Part shown: positions 33,069 through 33,795 of the stretch, in pieces
Position numbering within the stretch: position 1 is the first letter of the stretch
Layout of the letters: every line of letters begins with the position of its first letter
Translations under genes and position numbers: made by a program
The notes under the pieces: model-generated
Seen by the model: only the letters and a program-made list of their open reading frames with translations
What the model was told of the DNA's origin: nothing
Databases searched by the model: none
Source: Chitinophagaceae bacterium
GTDB taxonomy: Bacteria > Bacteroidota > Bacteroidia > Chitinophagales > Chitinophagaceae
Assembly: GCA_947466405.1 (NCBI GenBank)
Contig: CANICR010000011.1
Location: 1-33,795, forward strand
Direction: 5' to 3'
Length of the DNA stretch: 33,795 nt

Positions 33069-33076
33069 CAAATATA
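33069..33076 (-). promoter_or_regulatory. promoter -7 box for the DoxX gene
   Basis: The minus strand reads TATATTTG, an exact TAnnTTTG match, about 19 bp before the ATG at 33050. No -33 TTG is evident. Confidence 0.45.
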
Positions 33077-33256
33077 GTTAATAATTAACCTGTGAATATT
33101 TATAATCCTTTATTTTTTATTATGAAGCACTTTTGTGTTTTTTGAAAAACATACAAACAAATACTTCTGAAACTTGCTTTAATTTATTCCATTTTGTAAT
33201 TGCTGGCTATCTATATTAATAAAACAATAAGATGCATACGTTTTTATTAAACAAGA

Positions 33257-33288
33257 TTTGAGGGTATGGTATTCATTTGATACTTTCG
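33257..33288 (+). promoter_or_regulatory. promoter of the desaturase gene
   Basis: TTTG at 33257-33260, a 20-bp spacer and TACTTTCG at 33281-33288 (one base from TAnnTTTG). The box ends 16 bp before the ATG at 33305. Confidence 0.5.
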
Positions 33289-33304
33289 CGTTCAATTTTA
33301 TTAG

Positions 33305-33795
33305 ATGATTATTTTTATTTTTCTGGTTTTACATTGGTATTTATCTTTATTTGGACAAACATTTTACCTTCATCGTTATGCTGCACATAAGATGTTTACC
33401 ATGAATCCTTTTTGGGAAAAATGTTGGTATATATATTGCTGGATAACACAGGGGAGCTCTTATTTAAATGCGAGGGCATACGCGATTTTACATAGAATGC
33501 ATCATGCATACAGCGACACAGAAAAAGATCCACATACGCCACATTTTTTTAAGGAAGTGTTTACCATGATGTTGCACACCAGAAAAATTTACAATGGAGT
33601 TTTAAACAACACTTTACAAATCGAAGAAAAATTTGACAAGAATTTTCCAGTGTATCCAACGGTAGATAAAATAGCAGACAGCTGGATAACAAGAATATTT
33701 TTTGCGATGTTATATATTGCTTTTTATATAGTGTTTGCAACTAGTTGGTGGATGTTTTTATTACTACCTATTCATTTTTTAATGGGTCCAATACA
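33305..33795 (+). CDS. fatty-acid (acyl-CoA) desaturase, 3' end beyond the window
   Basis: The first 163 codons of a membrane di-iron desaturase. The first histidine box is HRYAAH (HxxxxH) and the second is HRMHH, after a hydrophobic first helix (MIIFIFLVLHWYLSLFGQTFYL). SDTEKDPHTP is also typical of the acyl-CoA or acyl-lipid desaturase family. The third histidine box (HNxHH) would lie beyond the window, so completeness cannot be judged. It probably introduces a double bond into membrane acyl chains, using electrons from a ferredoxin or cytochrome b5-like donor. Confidence 0.88.
   Translation, partial: MIIFIFLVLHWYLSLFGQTFYLHRYAAHKMFTMNPFWEKCWYIYCWITQGSSYLNARAYAILHRMHHAYSDTEKDPHTPHFFKEVFTMMLHTRKIYNGVLNNTLQIEEKFDKNFPVYPTVDKIADSWITRIFFAMLYIAFYIVFATSWWMFLLLPIHFLMGPI

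Noticed and set aside
33051-33071. TTG start for the DoxX gene
   Set aside because: It lies in the promoter box; ATG 33050 gives the normal N-terminus.

Overview
This window looks like chromosome from a low-GC member of Bacteroidota, most likely Chitinophagaceae or a close relative. The evidence is a secreted protein with a type IX secretion (T9SS) C-terminal sorting domain, a short SSB without the acidic tip, Bacteroidota-type promoter boxes (TAnnTTTG, several almost touching start codons), very few Shine-Dalgarno sequences, and family versions typical of the phylum (GH3, tandem rhomboids, SurA-like parvulin, DUF5106-like thioredoxin). There are no rRNA or tRNA genes, no insertion sequences and no CRISPR array.

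Layout. 1-1592: 3' end of an outer-membrane beta-barrel gene, a short ssb, and a small cysteine-rich hypothetical gene. 1593-5729 (minus): the most unusual locus, a tightly coupled set reading SET-domain protein, ATP-grasp ligase, ATP-grasp/SET fusion, then a six-helix ABC membrane domain with no ATPase domain. 5828-10157 (minus): cupin, beta-carbonic anhydrase, fabG-like reductase, GH3-family protein and lptB. 10295-11650 (plus): metF and a hypothetical gene closed by a strong terminator. 11717-12119: about 400 bp without a gene, carrying inverted repeats and, at its end, an operator/promoter. 12120-17402: phenylacetyl-CoA catabolism genes paaA-B-C-D, an mgtC-like gene, then paaG-paaI-paaY. 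17466-21107: obg, a diacylglycerol-kinase-like lipid kinase, ctaA (minus) and rnhB. 21109-25369 (minus): rlmD-like methyltransferase, two adjacent rhomboids (the second apparently without its catalytic serine) and a membrane-anchored endonuclease/exonuclease/phosphatase-fold protein. 25496-28856: two envelope proteins, a thioredoxin-fold protein and a parvulin isomerase. 29052-33050: recA, a T9SS-sorted secreted protein, DUF2721 and DoxX. 33305-end: 5' part of a fatty-acid desaturase gene.

How the genes work together. PaaABC(D) epoxidise phenylacetyl-CoA, PaaG isomerises the epoxide, and PaaI and PaaY are accessory thioesterases. A perfect inverted repeat overlapping the promoter suggests repression by a TetR-type regulator that is not in the window. 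In the SET/ATP-grasp locus, two D-Ala-D-Ala-ligase-like enzymes could form amide bonds, SET domains could N-methylate an amine or lysine, and the membrane protein could export the product. That is inference from domain content and gene coupling, with no characterised counterpart that I can name, and it is the best candidate here for an undescribed system.
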